Below are positions 17,596 through 26,657 of a DNA stretch of 64,000 nucleotides, one piece after another. The position numbers and the translations under genes are program-made. The notes under the pieces are model-generated. The model ran no database searches. It had not been told where the DNA came from and worked only from the letters and a program-made list of their open reading frames with translations. Position 1 is the stretch's first letter. Each line of letters opens with the position of its first letter. The DNA comes from Verrucomicrobiota bacterium (GTDB lineage Bacteria; Verrucomicrobiota; Verrucomicrobiia; Limisphaerales; UBA1319), in the NCBI GenBank assembly GCA_022711435.1, contig JAKLFB010000018.1, positions 60,296-124,295 of the forward strand. Direction: 5' to 3'.

Positions 17596-19404
17596 TTGAA
17601 AACTGCGTTGGCAGCCAGCGAAAGAAAGCCCTTCGACTGCACCGTCTTCAGGTTGAAGGTGCACGACCGGATCCGCGCCGTGAAGATCTTCAAGCGCCAA
17701 ACGTCGGTGGAAGTTCTGGCACACCTGAGCCTGGACAGCGAGCATTTGCATGTGGCGTGGCGTTTTCCGGATTCGCCCGCCGCTCCGGTCACCGTGGCGG
17801 TGGATCGGCGTCGAGCGCTTAGCTGGACTGAGCGGCTGAGCGAGCTGGGCCTGCGCGGCCGGGGTAATTCGGGAGCCGGGGTCAATGACCGGCGTGATTT
17901 AAGGGCAAGTCCAATGCCGGGCGATCCGGACGCCGAGTTGCGCAAGTTGGGCGGTGATATCTACGCGGCGATTTTCCCACACGAGGTCGAGGAACGGTGG
18001 AATCAGGCGGTTGGCGGGCAGGGTGACAGGGTCGTCCATGTCGTGTTTCAGTGGGATTCGACCCTGTGTGAGAAGGGGCTTGACCCGGCATTGATTCCGT
18101 TTGAAGCCATGCTCCGGCCCGGCTCCGGGGCAGGCCGTCTCGAACGGGTGACGGCGGACTTGGTGCTGGCCAGCCATGTGTCCATCGAGCGGCGGATCAC
18201 CGACTACCGGGGCATGGGTCCGGCTTTTGCGCCCCAACGGCTGGGGCTGAAGGTGCTCGTGTTCACCGCGCCGATCAATCTGGGGGACAAGGCGCGCAAG
18301 GAGGAAGAGAAGGAAAGCCAGTGTGTCCGGAGATGTCTGGAAAAGGCGGGACGCGGGAAGGGGATCCGAACCACGGTGGTGAGCAGTGGTGCGGCGGTTC
18401 CAGCGACCTGGGAAGCTTTCTGTGAGGGGGTGCGGGGACAGGACGTGGTGCATTTCATCGGTCACGGCCGAATCGAGAATGGGGTCGGCGAGCTTCTGTT
18501 CGAGACCCCGGGGGGTGGGGCAAGCTGGATCTCCATGGCGCAGGTGGCCCTGGCGCTGAAGAACGCGGGGGTGAAGCTATTGATATTGAACTGTTGCGAG
18601 ACAGTCTCTTTTTCGTCGTACGCTTGCATGTTTCCGGCGGTGGTGGGCCATCAATACGCCGTCACCGGGCAGTCAGTCGAGCGATTCGAGGGTGCGCTAT
18701 TCCAGAGTCTGCTGGCGAGCGGGAGCATCGAGGAAGCCGTCTGGGCGGGGCGTCAGGCTATATGGAGGTCGGCCAAGGAGACGTCGTGGGAATACCGGAC
18801 TCCGGTGCTCTACCTGCAGGCCCGCAAGCAACGCGATTCCCGTCTCATCACCCTCAGTGCATTGGCATTCAGCGCCGCGGTGGGCATGGCGGCCCTCTTC
18901 GGCTATCAGCAGTGGGGACGACCGGCGGTGATTGAGACCGACATTGTGGTGTCGGTGACGGAGAGGATCGACGGCCGGGCTGTCTCGGCTGGGGCGTCGG
19001 GTGCGGCAATCAGCCGGGTATTCGCAGGTGCCGGATACGGGGTTGAGGTAGACGACGAAGCGCGGACGGGCCCCGCGGCCCTTGAGCAGCTCAGCCGGCG
19101 CTACCGGTTCAAGCATGCGGTGCTGGGCACGGTGACGGCGACCTCGATCGGGACGGAACTACAGGCTGGCACGATCCAACATAAGTACGTCGGCGAGGCC
19201 GATCTCCGTTTAACGGATTCGGCTGGCAAATCCGACATAGCCCCGCCCGTGGAAAGGGACGTGCGCTGGACACAATCGCCGGCAGACGCTGCTCGGAAAT
19301 CGATCGAAGCTGTCGCCACACAAGCGGCCACGCATCTTGTGGCCAAGCTTCCAAGCATGAAAAGACCGTCTTCGGGACCATCTGAGAGAGATCAGAAGAA
19401 GTGA
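17596..19404 (+). CDS. CHAT-domain protease with membrane anchor
   Basis: 602 residues if translation begins at TTG 17596, directly after the stop of the small membrane gene. The frame is open further upstream, but that part overlaps the small gene and looks non-coding. A beta-rich N-terminal part (1-150) precedes a CHAT (caspase-HetF-associated) peptidase domain at about 150-420, with the His in HFIGHG (H290) and the Cys in LILNCCE (C334). A membrane helix at about 426-446 follows. The last 150 residues form an alpha/beta domain, perhaps periplasmic, resembling the nucleotide-independent fold of CsgG/FlgO-type proteins. The next gene is CsgG-like and starts five bases on, so the two probably act together across the membrane. 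Confidence 0.78.
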   Translation: MKTALAASERKPFDCTVFRLKVHDRIRAVKIFKRQTSVEVLAHLSLDSEHLHVAWRFPDSPAAPVTVAVDRRRALSWTERLSELGLRGRGNSGAGVNDRRDLRASPMPGDPDAELRKLGGDIYAAIFPHEVEERWNQAVGGQGDRVVHVVFQWDSTLCEKGLDPALIPFEAMLRPGSGAGRLERVTADLVLASHVSIERRITDYRGMGPAFAPQRLGLKVLVFTAPINLGDKARKEEEKESQCVRRCLEKAGRGKGIRTTVVSSGAAVPATWEAFCEGVRGQDVVHFIGHGRIENGVGELLFETPGGGASWISMAQVALALKNAGVKLLILNCCETVSFSSYACMFPAVVGHQYAVTGQSVERFEGALFQSLLASGSIEEAVWAGRQAIWRSAKETSWEYRTPVLYLQARKQRDSRLITLSALAFSAAVGMAALFGYQQWGRPAVIETDIVVSVTERIDGRAVSAGASGAAISRVFAGAGYGVEVDDEARTGPAALEQLSRRYRFKHAVLGTVTATSIGTELQAGTIQHKYVGEADLRLTDSAGKSDIAPPVERDVRWTQSPADAARKSIEAVATQAATHLVAKLPSMKRPSSGPSERDQKK

Positions 19405-19408
19405 TGTT

Positions 19409-20614
19409 ATGAATCAAAAAGTTCATTGGCGGTGGGTATTGCTGGGCGGTGTGATGATTGGGCTGGGATGGGCAGGCACGGTTCGAGCCGCGCTCGAGAT
19501 TGACCCGGCGATGGAGAGTCTATCGGCCCAGCTTGCCGACCAGATTGCCGGGAGCCAGTTGCGGAAGGTGGGTGTGCTGGAGTTTCTGAACAACTCGCCC
19601 ACGGGGGAGAAGTTGAGCGGGGACACGGGCAGTGCGGGCCGGTATGCCGCGGAGAAGATCGAGGAGGGTCTGGTGAATTGCGCCCGGGGGCGGTTTGCGG
19701 TGGTGGAGCGGCGTCAGCTCGACGCGGTTGTGAAGGAGGTCAAGCTGCAGGTCAGCGACTTGGTGAAGACCGAACCGCTGAAGAAGGTGTGGGGGCAGAT
19801 TGAAGGACTGGACGGGGTGGTGCTGGGGACGCTGACGCGGATGGGCAAGGAAGTGAAGGTGACGGTCAAGGTCATCGAGCCGCGGACGGCGATCAACCGG
19901 GTGATGGAGTCCACGTCGGTGGCGATCACTCCGGACCTGGGCGCGTTGTTCGGCGAGAGCGTCTTTGTGCCGCCGCGCCTGGAGGGAGAGCCGCCGACGC
20001 CTGCCGAAGTGGTGGCGGCGTTCAGCCCGCCGCTCGGAACGAAGGCGCCACGGGTGCACCCGCTGGCGGATCCGCTGTCCACCATGCCTTACTCGGTGCG
20101 GATTTGGGTGGATGGCCGAGCGGTGGAACCTATTTTCAAAGGCCGTGAAATGGTCGTGGGGGTCGCTCCGGGAACCCAGTACGCGATCGAATTGGGCAAC
20201 CACTCAGACAAGACCGTTGCAGTGAGTCTGCTGATTGATGGTCTGAACTCGATCGGACAGGAACGCGTGCTGCCTTCGGAAGGGCGGAAATGGGTCTTGG
20301 CTGCCGGGAAGAGAGCGGTCATTCGCGGATGGCAGATCGACAACCGGATGGCCCGAGAGTTTGTCTTCGTCGGTGCACAGGATTCGCTTGCGTACCGCAA
20401 AGGATTCTATGAGGACATCGGGTTGATCACCGCCTGTTTCTATCCTGAGAAGGCCCAAGGAGGGCCGTCGGTTCGTGGCGTGGTCGGGACGGGGGAAGGC
20501 GCCGAGATTAAAAGCCACGTCCGTGAGGTTAACCTGATCCACGAACCGGCCCCTGCCGCCATTATCAACATCCGTTACGATCTTCCGCAGGGGATTGGAA
20601 GCCAACGCGAGTGA
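19409..20614 (+). CDS. Exported CsgG/LpoB/FlgO-like protein
   Basis: 401 residues. N-terminal signal peptide (WRWVLLGGVMIGLGWAGTVRA). Residues about 45-190 follow the CsgG-like fold: KVGVLEFLNN, an AAEKIEEGLV helix, FAVVERRQLDAVVKE, and GLDGVVLGTLTRMGKEVKVTVKV. In this superfamily the domain is used in outer-membrane secretion pores (CsgG), flagellar factors (FlgO) and peptidoglycan-synthase activators (LpoB). No lipobox is seen. The C-terminal half is a beta-rich domain of unknown type. It follows the CHAT gene by four bases and ends the left-hand + strand cluster, facing the convergent TPR-CHAT gene. Confidence 0.78.
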   Translation: MNQKVHWRWVLLGGVMIGLGWAGTVRAALEIDPAMESLSAQLADQIAGSQLRKVGVLEFLNNSPTGEKLSGDTGSAGRYAAEKIEEGLVNCARGRFAVVERRQLDAVVKEVKLQVSDLVKTEPLKKVWGQIEGLDGVVLGTLTRMGKEVKVTVKVIEPRTAINRVMESTSVAITPDLGALFGESVFVPPRLEGEPPTPAEVVAAFSPPLGTKAPRVHPLADPLSTMPYSVRIWVDGRAVEPIFKGREMVVGVAPGTQYAIELGNHSDKTVAVSLLIDGLNSIGQERVLPSEGRKWVLAAGKRAVIRGWQIDNRMAREFVFVGAQDSLAYRKGFYEDIGLITACFYPEKAQGGPSVRGVVGTGEGAEIKSHVREVNLIHEPAPAAIINIRYDLPQGIGSQRE

Positions 20615-20757
20615 ACAAACCATAGGACTGATGTCAGGAAGAGACGAAAGCTGTGAATTGCGTGATGAGTGCCAGGCCTGTGGATACCAGGATGAGGTCT
20701 TGGCATCCAGATCCTTTCTTGTCGCTCCCGAAACAACCGAAATGCGCACATCATATC

Positions 20758-23700
20758 CTATTGCACGCCAATTCCGCTTGCCACAAAGGGTGCCCAGTAG
20801 AATGGATTGGGCTCTCGCCCCGCGGTCCTCTCCTGAACTACCATCTCCCGTTGCGCCTCCAGCAGCGCTCGCCACACCGCTTGGCCCCCCAACCGCCGCT
20901 TGTAGAACCCAGTCATCAACCGCCGCGCCGCCTCGTCATCCACCTTCCACAGCGCCAGCACCAGGTTCTCCGCCCCCGCCCGCACAAACGCACGCCGCAA
21001 CCCCAACACCCCCTCTCCTGCCTTCGCCTCCCCCAAACCGCTCTCGCAGGCCGAGAGCACCACCAGCTCCGTCCCCCCCAGTTCCAAGCCCGCCACCTCC
21101 TCCGCCGTCAAAAGACCGTCCTCACCTCCCGCCGCCGGTGCCAGCCCCTCCAGCGTCCGGTTCGCCCCCGCCAGCGCCAGTCCCGACCGGTGCATTGGAT
21201 TCTCCAAACGCGACGTTTTCGATTCGTCGCCTTCCCGATCCCAGCCGGTGTCCGGCAGGAAGAACCCGTGCGTGGCAAAGTGCAGGACCCTCGGTCCCTC
21301 CGTCCCCTTCACCCGCGCCTCGCTCGCCGCTTCATCCACATACACGGCCACCTGGGCGCCATGCCCGCCAAACAACTCCCGTATCGCCCCTGCCTCCACC
21401 TTCGTCTGCGGCAGCGGACCGAACCGATGCCCCCCAAAGCTGCGCACGTCCGCCAGTTCACTGCGAAAAGCCGCCGACCGCGTAATCGGCAACGCCTCCT
21501 GCAATGTGGGCTGCCCCCCATAGTCCGGTGCCGCGAACACCACCGCTCCTCCCTCCTTGTCCGTCCCTGCCCGCGGCAACGGCTGCCGCAACAGATCGCG
21601 CCCGCTGGACACATACGACAGATCGTAGTCCTCCAGCACAAAGCGACCCGACTTGTCGCATAGCCCGGCAAAAGAAACGAAATTCAATTCCCCATCCGGG
21701 CTGATGTAGATTCTTTTCGCCTTGCGCAGCCTGACCTTGACCGGCGACCAGACCGCGTGCTCCAATGCCATTGCCGATTTCCTGATCAAAGGGACAACAG
21801 AAGTGTGTTGGCTGACCAGCCTCTCCAGCATATCCCGGTGCCATTCAATCAAACCTTCGATGCCCGTCGCGTCTCCCAGATCGATTGCGACCGGATTCGC
21901 CTCATCCTTTTCGAGCACAATGGCCGCGTATTTGAATCTCCTCGAATCGACCGGGACATTCGAACTTCCAAGCTCGAAGCCAATTCGGAAATACTTGACG
22001 TATTCGACGAGCGCAGTTCCAGGTTCCATTGCGTCGAGAATGTTCGTCAAACCAATTTGGGTCGCGGCTTGCCCTGCTCGGAATCTGGCACTCTTGCGGG
22101 CCAGATCCTTCTCCAGGAGTTCTGCCTCCCGGGTCAAACGCTCCACCTCGGACTGGGAACTTTCCAGTTTGTCAACATTTGGCTTGGACATTACGATCTG
22201 AGCGATCCGGGACTTCAGCGATCTGAGTTGGCGGAGAATGTCTCTGCAATCGGGATCCGCCGATTGCTGAACGGCATGAACGTCCTCGATCATTGAATCT
22301 AATACAATACCCTTGCGCCTGAGCAAATAGTTTAATGCCGTCTCTGCGCCTGCCGAGCCAAGTGTGTCCAGGCAAAACGATAGAAACTCATCCTGATGCA
22401 CTTCTGTCGACTCGCGGAACGCGACTCGTTCCGATTCGGAAGAAAACGAGAATATCTCCCGCGTCAGCATATCTTCCATCTGGTTGGCGCGACAATACAA
22501 CTCCAACGCCTCCCGAGCATTGCCTTGGACCATTTTGCAGAGGGCCAGGTCCCAAATCAATGAAACAAGCTCTGGATGGCCAGGCGGCAGCCATTTTTCG
22601 CGCACAGCCAGGGCTTGTCGCATCATCTGTTCCGCGAGCGTCGTGTTCCCATCAGCTTTCATGATCAGGCAGGCCATGCCATGTTGAGCGGGAACCGTGA
22701 CCAGATGATTCGGTCCAAATCCTGCTTCGCCGAGCTCGATCGCCTCACTAAAGATCTCTCTCGCCTCATCGTACTTGCCACCTTGCGCAAACACCGCGCC
22801 GAGGGAACTCAGCGCGTCGATAATTTCCGCGCGGGCCGGCGGATTTATGCTTCCGATGAAGTTCGACCATGCTTTTGATTGAGCCTTAGAGATCGCTAGC
22901 GCCCGCCGACAATATGCCTCCGCGCCAAACCAATTGTCATTGCGCATCTCGGCGGCAGCAAGACCTGTGAGCGTGGACACCAACCTTAGACTATTTGTCC
23001 CCCATTTTTGTTCCTCCAAGAAAAGGGACGCGCCCAGTAAACTTCTCGCGCGCTCATGGTTGCCGGTGTTTGCGGCCAGCCATCCGGATGCTTGAAACAT
23101 ATTACTGAAATCGTCCAATTCTGCCTCCGGTTCCTGACTTATAATGTCCAGTGCTTCCTTCAATAGCGCCTCGCCTTGGCTGTATCGTCCTGTTTCAAGT
23201 TGCAGGACGGCCAGCGTTGCGAGAGATCTCGCCAAGGCTAACTGGTTGGTCTGGTGAGGAAGCCTAAGTATATCGAGAGACCTCTGGAGAGTTTGTTCTG
23301 CTTCAGTATATTTCTTTTGATATCCTAATTCCACCCCATATTCTTTATACAAATCAGCGAGCTGAACGTCGCTTGCCGGAAGAGCTTTTGATGCAATGTT
23401 AACCGCCCGCTTGAAAAGCAGTTCCGCCTCATCATGCTTTCCTGCGAGAGCCCGAGTCCTTGCGGCAAACACGAGGACGGTCCATCCGTCTCTGCCCACA
23501 TCATCGTCCGTCAAGGTCAAAGGCGCCGCTCTCATCTTTTCGCTGAGCTCGATTCCTTTTTGAAGCACAGTCCACGCCTGGTCTTGCTTTCGTTTTGAAA
23601 TCACGGCTTGGCTTTGCAGCAGCATTCCATATTCAGCGCCATTGGTTTGTCCTAGTTTCTCGAGAATGTGAAGCCCCTCTCGGCAGGACGCGTCCGCTTG

Positions 23701-24807
23701 CGTAAGGTCGCCAGCATTGTTTGCAGCAGTCGCCAGCGCGTAGTCGATGGCTGCCGTTTCGACAGTGTTGGATCCGTGTGCCTTGATGACGCACTGTCTC
23801 AACTTGCGCAGCGTCCCAAGAGCCTCAGCACGCTTCTGCTGCGCAGCGTAAGCCAAAGATAACAGATGCAGCATTTGCATCTCCAGTTTAGGTTCTACGC
23901 GACGTTTGTCATTGGGAGCGGCAATCCAGTCTAATATGGCAACCACATCAGCGTGCCTGTTCGCTTCGTTAAGAAGAGTGCAGTATTCAACAAGATGAAA
24001 ATGCGCCGACTCCGAGTCAGCCCCGTAGAGATTGCTGTACACCGTCAACACCTGCATTGTCAACTCACTCGCCTGCTTCCACTTGCGGGCATGTGCATTG
24101 ACAATCGCGAGAAGTGACAAAGATTCAGCGGTTGCTACATCATTTGTGCCGTGATATTGCTCCGCTAGAACCAGGGCTACCTGACCCGTTGTTTCCGCGC
24201 GTTCCCACTCTCCTTTTGTTATCAATTGCTTCGCTGTATCATAATATGATTTCCATAAGCGTCCGTTTGAAATTTGGCTTTCCAGCTGGATCAGAGTTGT
24301 TTGAAAGACGTATTTGTCCCTTCCGGTATCAACGGAATCCAGAAGCAAAAGAGCTTCCCGGCAGTGCTTTTCAGCCGCAGGAAAATCTTGAACGTCGCGA
24401 TAAAAGGACGCAAGCTTAGCCGATGAGACTACATGGACAATGCTTGTGCGCCCAAAACATTGAATCGCGTACTCGCAAGCACTACGCAAACCCTTCTCGA
24501 CTGCCTTAAGGTCGCCAGCGTGCGCGTCGCGTTCCGCCTTATCGATCATGGATTCCCAAACCGTTAATTGCTCCTGAGCCGTCAATAGAGAGTCAGACTT
24601 GCCGCCCGTTATTGGCTTCGCTTCAGTTTGATTCGTATGATCATACCGAATAGTTTGCCCAAAACCTTGTCCGACTGGGGGCAACCGCTCGCGCGCAGGT
24701 GCCGCCGATGAGGCTAATCCAGAACAGAGATAGGCCAAGCATGCCAAAAAGCTGGAAATGGCGCCGCCGGAAACAATGAAAGCATTTGATCCTTTAAAAT
24801 AGTGCAT
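20758..24807 (-). CDS. TPR-CHAT protease with signal anchor
   Basis: 1349 residues from the ATG with a good ribosome binding site; an upstream in-frame ATG at 24873 overlaps the lipoprotein gene. The N-terminus has a hydrophobic segment (FIVSGGAISSFLACLAYLCSGLASS) that may be a signal peptide or anchor. About residues 60-900 are many tetratricopeptide-type helical pairs. The C-terminal 400 residues are a CHAT peptidase with His in LHFATHGFF (H1180) and Cys in LSACESGLG (C1254). CHAT proteases with TPRs cleave protein targets after sensing, as in separase-like and gasdermin-cleaving systems. Base composition changes inside the gene: the CHAT half (below about 21.7 kb) is very GC-rich, the TPR half clearly poorer in GC. 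It is the last gene of the - strand cluster. Confidence 0.88.
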   Translation of the reverse strand: MHYFKGSNAFIVSGGAISSFLACLAYLCSGLASSAAPARERLPPVGQGFGQTIRYDHTNQTEAKPITGGKSDSLLTAQEQLTVWESMIDKAERDAHAGDLKAVEKGLRSACEYAIQCFGRTSIVHVVSSAKLASFYRDVQDFPAAEKHCREALLLLDSVDTGRDKYVFQTTLIQLESQISNGRLWKSYYDTAKQLITKGEWERAETTGQVALVLAEQYHGTNDVATAESLSLLAIVNAHARKWKQASELTMQVLTVYSNLYGADSESAHFHLVEYCTLLNEANRHADVVAILDWIAAPNDKRRVEPKLEMQMLHLLSLAYAAQQKRAEALGTLRKLRQCVIKAHGSNTVETAAIDYALATAANNAGDLTQADASCREGLHILEKLGQTNGAEYGMLLQSQAVISKRKQDQAWTVLQKGIELSEKMRAAPLTLTDDDVGRDGWTVLVFAARTRALAGKHDEAELLFKRAVNIASKALPASDVQLADLYKEYGVELGYQKKYTEAEQTLQRSLDILRLPHQTNQLALARSLATLAVLQLETGRYSQGEALLKEALDIISQEPEAELDDFSNMFQASGWLAANTGNHERARSLLGASLFLEEQKWGTNSLRLVSTLTGLAAAEMRNDNWFGAEAYCRRALAISKAQSKAWSNFIGSINPPARAEIIDALSSLGAVFAQGGKYDEAREIFSEAIELGEAGFGPNHLVTVPAQHGMACLIMKADGNTTLAEQMMRQALAVREKWLPPGHPELVSLIWDLALCKMVQGNAREALELYCRANQMEDMLTREIFSFSSESERVAFRESTEVHQDEFLSFCLDTLGSAGAETALNYLLRRKGIVLDSMIEDVHAVQQSADPDCRDILRQLRSLKSRIAQIVMSKPNVDKLESSQSEVERLTREAELLEKDLARKSARFRAGQAATQIGLTNILDAMEPGTALVEYVKYFRIGFELGSSNVPVDSRRFKYAAIVLEKDEANPVAIDLGDATGIEGLIEWHRDMLERLVSQHTSVVPLIRKSAMALEHAVWSPVKVRLRKAKRIYISPDGELNFVSFAGLCDKSGRFVLEDYDLSYVSSGRDLLRQPLPRAGTDKEGGAVVFAAPDYGGQPTLQEALPITRSAAFRSELADVRSFGGHRFGPLPQTKVEAGAIRELFGGHGAQVAVYVDEAASEARVKGTEGPRVLHFATHGFFLPDTGWDREGDESKTSRLENPMHRSGLALAGANRTLEGLAPAAGGEDGLLTAEEVAGLELGGTELVVLSACESGLGEAKAGEGVLGLRRAFVRAGAENLVLALWKVDDEAARRLMTGFYKRRLGGQAVWRALLEAQREMVVQERTAGREPNPFYWAPFVASGIGVQ

Positions 24808-24813
24808 GCAGCA

Positions 24814-24819
24814 TCCTTT
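24814..24819 (-). promoter_or_regulatory. Ribosome binding site for the TPR-CHAT gene
   Basis: Read on the - strand, AAAGGA lies six bases before ATG 24807, inside the short gap after the lipoprotein gene. It decides the start against the longer frame. Confidence 0.6.
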
Positions 24820-24823
24820 AACA

Positions 24824-25426
24824 TCAGTGTGTGACTTCTTTTTGCTCGCTGATCGGAATTGGCAAGGCTTCATCCAAGCCGCCCGCCTTGATCATCGCTT
24901 CGAGAAGAGACCGGCGGCGATCCAGCATCGCTCTTTGATCAGCGAGAAGCTTTCGCGCGGCTTGAGCAAGTTCTGGATCGGATGAAAATTGTTTTGCATA
25001 AGCTTCGTCGGACACCGTGGAAAGCGTGTCGCAACCTTTCTTGTAAGTATGATACGCTTCAACGATCTGGCCTTTTGCTCTGTGGGTATCGCCAATTTGC
25101 ATATACAGGTTAGCGAGGGGGAAGGGATCAACAAGCGCATTTTCATTCAGCACCAGTAGCAATGTCAAAGCTTTCGAGTATTTGATCAGGGCAGCGTCGT
25201 AATCCTTTGCTTTCATAGCCGCCGAGGCCTCTTCACGCACGAGATCATATTCGTGCAACTTAGACATTGCATCTTCGAACTTCTTATCTATCTCATCATT
25301 TTCTTTTAAAATGGTTTGCAGTTTCGCATCGAGTTTCGTTATATTGCTTTGATGCGGAGTGGTGTCAGGTCCGCAGCCTGCGAAAAGCAGGCAAAAAAGG
25401 AGAATTATAAATCTAGGTTTATTCAT
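24824..25426 (-). CDS. Lipoprotein with TPR-like helices
   Basis: 200 residues. The N-terminus is a lipoprotein signal: basic MNKPR, hydrophobic IILLFCLLF, lipobox FAGC with the modified Cys at 18. The mature part is helical and charged, with a TPR-like pair at about 70-130 (AMKAKDYDAALIKYSKAL, NLYMQIGDTHRAKGQIVEAY). It precedes the TPR-CHAT gene by 16 bases on the same strand and shares its lower GC content, which suggests the two arrived or evolved together. It may tether or regulate the protease at the membrane. No specific family is recognised. Confidence 0.72.
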   Translation of the reverse strand: MNKPRFIILLFCLLFAGCGPDTTPHQSNITKLDAKLQTILKENDEIDKKFEDAMSKLHEYDLVREEASAAMKAKDYDAALIKYSKALTLLLVLNENALVDPFPLANLYMQIGDTHRAKGQIVEAYHTYKKGCDTLSTVSDEAYAKQFSSDPELAQAARKLLADQRAMLDRRRSLLEAMIKAGGLDEALPIPISEQKEVTH

Positions 25427-25526
25427 AGCATAAAAGTATTTGATTAATAGCCTGGGTCGTCTTTAGTGTATTTATGGAATGAGTGCATAGGGACTGCGAT
25501 CTGCCCCCCTCATCGAGGCGCGCGGA

Positions 25527-26654
25527 TTAGCTTGATGAGGTGCTTTGGCTGAAGGTGCGGGCGAGGTCTTCGTAGCGGCGGGTGTCCTGGCATGAGAGGG
25601 GCGGGGCGATTTTGCAGAGCGCCTCCTCGATCTCGGCCGCCGTGACCTTCGCCGGCCGTCCCTGGACGTTCTTGCGGATGCCGATGTCGGCGAGGTTCTG
25701 TTTGAGGGCGAGCAGGTCGCGCATCGAGTGGCCTTCGAGGTCGCGAGCCAGTGTTTCCGCTTGGACATCGTCGCTGTGGCCGTCCGCCAGCTCGGAAAGC
25801 AGCCTCCTCAGGTAGGTTAGACGCACATCGAAATCGGGAAGCGGAACGTAAACCATCATGCCGAACCTCGATATGGCCGCCTCGTCCAGATCGAATGGGC
25901 GGTTGGTGGCGCCAATGAAGAAGAGCGCGCGGTCGCTCGTGGTCAAGCCGTCCATGCACTGCAGGAACTCGGTGACAACGCCGTCACGGACGGTCGAGCT
26001 GCTTCCACGCTTGCCCAGCACGCTGTCGATTTCGTCCATGAAAATCACAGCGCGGTCGTCTTGGGCGACGGAATCGAAGAGGCGGACCACGTTTTTTTGG
26101 GATTCGCCCACCCACTTGCTCAGGAGGCTGGAGGCCTTGACCTGGTAGAATGCCGCCTGGATTTTCGTGGCGACATAGCGGGCGAAGAACGTCTTGCCCG
26201 TGCCGGGCGGGCCCCAGAGGATCATCCGGTTGCCTCGCCGAGCTCCTTTCCAGCGCGCCACGACTTCGGGGTGCTGTATCTTGTCGACGAACAGTTGCAG
26301 CTCGGCCTTGAGCGAATCCATTCCAATGATGTCTTCATCCGAGACCTGGGGAACGGCGCGAACGATCCACGGGCTGTCGGCGAGGCTGGCGCCATTGTCC
26401 GAAACGCCTCCTTCGATTTGGACGGATCGGGCTTGGCGCGACTTGGCCTGCTCGATGAAATCCAGGAGACGATCGACCAGCCCGAGGCGCGCGTCGGCCA
26501 GCGCGGGCGGGCCTGAGGCGGCGAGGGCGTGCAAGCGCTCGATGGCCAGGGATGCGTACCCGGCCGCCTGTTCCCATGCCTGGTCCCCATAGGCGCGCTC
26601 GGCCTGGGTTACGTACTGCTCGCAAGCCCGCATCAGGCGTTCGGTCTCGCTCAT
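25527..26654 (-). CDS. Vps4/katanin-type AAA ATPase with MIT-like N-terminus
   Basis: 375 residues. The first 75 residues form helices of the MIT/TPR type (SETERLMRACEQYVTQAERA, then WEQAAGYASLAIERL). The AAA module has Walker A GPPGTGKT (148-155), Walker B VIFMDEID (203-210), and second region of homology ATNRPFDLDEAAISRFG. Pore-loop LLSKWVGESQKNV is close to the Vps4/katanin SKWxGESEK loop, which pulls ESCRT-III tails or tubulin tails through the ring. The next gene upstream (three bases away) encodes an ESCRT-III-like protein with a MIM1-like tail, so this is probably its disassembly ATPase. Cytoplasmic. The 100 bases after its stop hold nothing recognisable. Confidence 0.85.
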   Translation of the reverse strand: MSETERLMRACEQYVTQAERAYGDQAWEQAAGYASLAIERLHALAASGPPALADARLGLVDRLLDFIEQAKSRQARSVQIEGGVSDNGASLADSPWIVRAVPQVSDEDIIGMDSLKAELQLFVDKIQHPEVVARWKGARRGNRMILWGPPGTGKTFFARYVATKIQAAFYQVKASSLLSKWVGESQKNVVRLFDSVAQDDRAVIFMDEIDSVLGKRGSSSTVRDGVVTEFLQCMDGLTTSDRALFFIGATNRPFDLDEAAISRFGMMVYVPLPDFDVRLTYLRRLLSELADGHSDDVQAETLARDLEGHSMRDLLALKQNLADIGIRKNVQGRPAKVTAAEIEEALCKIAPPLSCQDTRRYEDLARTFSQSTSSS

Positions 26655-26657
26655 GGA

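Noticed and set aside
20615..20757. Bidirectional terminator between the convergent clusters
   Set aside because: Only an imperfect stem (TGCCAGGCCT against AGGTCTTGGCA) is visible, with no T run on either side.
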